Assembly (NCBI GenBank): GCA_037179385.1
Contig: CM074188.1
Coordinates: forward strand, 20,229,318 to 20,293,317
Length of the DNA: 64,000 bases
Origin: Holothuria scabra
Lineage: Eukaryota; Echinodermata; Holothuroidea; Aspidochirotida; Holothuriidae
Direction: 5' to 3'
Shown: positions 62,221 to 64,000 of the stretch, piece after piece
How the letters are laid out: the number at the start of each line of letters is the position of its first letter
Numbering within the stretch: the first letter of the stretch is position 1
Notes under the pieces: generated by a model
Told to the model about the DNA's origin: nothing
Database searches by the model: none
Seen by the model: only the letters and a program-made list of their open reading frames with translations
Translations under genes and position numbers: made by a program

Positions 62221-64000
62221 CTGTGAAAAACACAGAGAAAAACAGTCAACAACCGAGTCGTTCTCTCCTAACAAACATCGCCAAATGTGCATTTGTGTGA
62301 TGATGTAATTACCATTATGCAGAAGGTAAGTATGACATATAGACTGATCATCCCATTAAACAAAGTAAAGGGCCGCCAAGAAGATCTTTTTATTTTCCAA
62401 TGAGAAAGAAATGATCTTCCACGAAATAAGCACAAACTTTTAATTGTATAATATTATTCTCTTGAACTTAATTAATGGGGACAATATCAATAAATAATTA
62501 AACCAAACTTGTCGTTTTTATTATGCTCCCATTATCCATATTTTTGACATTATTGTTTTAAAGATTAGTGAAAGCAACTAGAGTTCAGAATGAACATCTG
62601 CTAAATGTATTTTCAACTGAGGATTTACGTATAATTTCTGAGTACTGATATTTCTTTTTGAAAGTGAATAAAACCTAAGCTAACATTTGCTCAAATACTA
62701 TATTAAGCGAAGAAACATAATTGATTCTTTGCATAGCGCAAAGACGTAATGCAAATGTCTTAACGTTCCGCAGATAATTCAATATTTGTCAAAAAAAGCT
62801 CAAAGTTGCTCCAAAGAAAAAGCCACGGCTCTAAACTGTGTTAGATGTCCCACCATCATCTAGTGACAAAGGCAGCCTCATCTTACAAGTGTTTTCACTG
62901 ACGTCACAAGCTCAGCCATACCTGATAAACGCAAATGTAGAATTAACCCTTTTTCGGGTATTTGGGACATTTTTGCATATCCGAGTGGCACATGCACCCG
63001 TTTATTAGCTGCCATCCCTTTGTTCGTGATACGTTACCCTGAATCTGTCGGTCTCATAGTCCTTGGGAAAACTCAAGTCAACATGTCCAACTGAATATAT
63101 TCAGACATGCAAGCTCCGTGTAAGCATCCAATCACAATGCTCAAACGATCTCTTTTCAGGGAATGTATGTACGCATTTTGAGTGCTTTTAGCCCACATTG
63201 AAATGATATTGACATATCCATAAGTTTGATAGTGTTACGGATTATATTACGCAGTTTATTCGTTATTTAAGTTTTCAGTTTGCTTTTATTTTCGAAACAA
63301 TATCACATAACGTTTTATTTGGATGAAAGGTTCATTTTGATTGGTTCTTATTTCTGCTACTTTTTCCGTAGCAGAAAATCCATGTAGTTTATTACTAATG
63401 CACTCCTGATGTTTGGCCGGCAGTGGGCGTGACTTACCGTACCAATTGTGACCATACATGAAAGCATTATATAGCTAGCTGAAAAACAGCTGGCGACCGA
63501 CATATAACTTCTGTTTTTGTGGGCGTGACTACCAATTATGACGTCACGTGAAAGCATGGGAGTAAATTATCCCAGGTAATTGATACTGCCATGAAATGCA
63601 CGCATAGAGAATTAACTCGTGATACAGTCCTGGTATGTGAGTTTTTTACCTTTCTACGGAAACTACGCAATTTTGCCGGTTTCAGTGAGATATTTTTTTC
63701 ATTCATATTAATCTGCGGGACCACGACAATCATATACAATTTCAACAAATCTTTCAAAATGGTTTCTCTCTCTGGTCATAAATTTTAAAGTGATCCATAA
63801 AATGGCTTAAATTATGCTTTGTGGCCATTTTCCCCCTAATATAACCTTTTCAGGTGGAGTAACGTTTCGAAAAGCAATTTTGATTTATTAATTCATTCAT
63901 TTCTTTTTCCTTTTTGGAGCAGTGATCTACAAATGTCTGCCAACATGAAACGAAATACGGAAAAGAGGGCTTGCCCGGCGTATCGAATTTTACAAAGGTC
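61811..64000. other. Right edge, no gene recognised except exon A
   Basis: Apart from the 45-nt candidate exon at 62176-62220 I see only short ORFs. CpG is more frequent than on the left of the window. A 5' part of the receptor-like gene may lie here or beyond the edge. Confidence 0.4.
62176..62220 (-). CDS. Receptor-like candidate exon A
   Basis: This is 45 nt between TTTTTCACAG and GTAAGTGA. In the frame that matches the next exon it reads CYESTKDREFCATQ plus one base, so it starts and ends inside codons. Two cysteines suggest an oxidised extracellular segment. Confidence 0.4.

Overview
This is a 64 kb piece of an animal nuclear genome. It is intron-rich, AT-rich and packed with small DNA transposons, tRNA-derived SINEs and tandem repeats. 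The two recognisable genes are conserved across animals, so they do not fix the species. The gene structure and repeat load fit a marine invertebrate deuterostome, and an echinoderm is my best guess (inference only).

Genes. (1) The 3' end of PAN2, the catalytic subunit of the PAN2-PAN3 deadenylase, lies on the + strand in four exons (1-95, 2076-2255, 4759-4852, 8558-8736). The exons join in phase and end at a natural stop. (2) A complete OTUD7/Cezanne-like deubiquitinase lies on the - strand. Its eight coding exons run from the ATG at 33732 down to the stop at 14886 and encode 648 aa: a UBA-like N-terminus, an OTU catalytic core with Cys192 and His357, and a C-terminal A20 zinc finger. PAN2 and OTUD7 converge, with about 6.1 kb between their stop codons. 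(3) Four small in-phase - strand exons at 54.4-62.2 kb look like part of a secreted or membrane receptor, possibly the ligand-binding domain of a Cys-loop channel. The rest of that gene was not found.

Mobile DNA. The best-resolved elements have terminal inverted repeats and target-site duplications. They are: a 2.57 kb transposon (37531-40098) inserted in a 49-bp minisatellite, with a recurring subterminal motif and a 231-codon ORF; a 1.6 kb hAT element (27443-29061) with a perfect 8-bp duplication; a 0.69 kb element with a 9-bp duplication that carries a TTAGGG-containing minisatellite and a tRNA-Met-like segment (47939-48628); a second hAT-like element (59948-61541); two copies of a 1.0-1.1 kb family with CATAGGCGG-type ends; TTAA-flanked MITEs; and several other MITE families. 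One SINE family, with at least eight copies, carries different tRNA-like heads on one shared body. Composite repeats near 6.2-8.3 kb and 29.1-31.1 kb share a terminal hairpin and a tandem array of about 147 bp.

Layout: 1-8.7 kb PAN2 and its intronic repeats; 8.7-14.9 kb convergent 3' region; 14.9-33.7 kb OTUD7-like gene with large, repeat-filled introns; 33.7-54 kb intergenic or upstream DNA dominated by transposons and satellites; 54-64 kb the receptor-like exons plus more transposons. By eye the left part is CpG-poor, and DNA beyond about 48.8 kb is CpG-richer. All coordinates and splice sites were read by hand, and no database search was possible.
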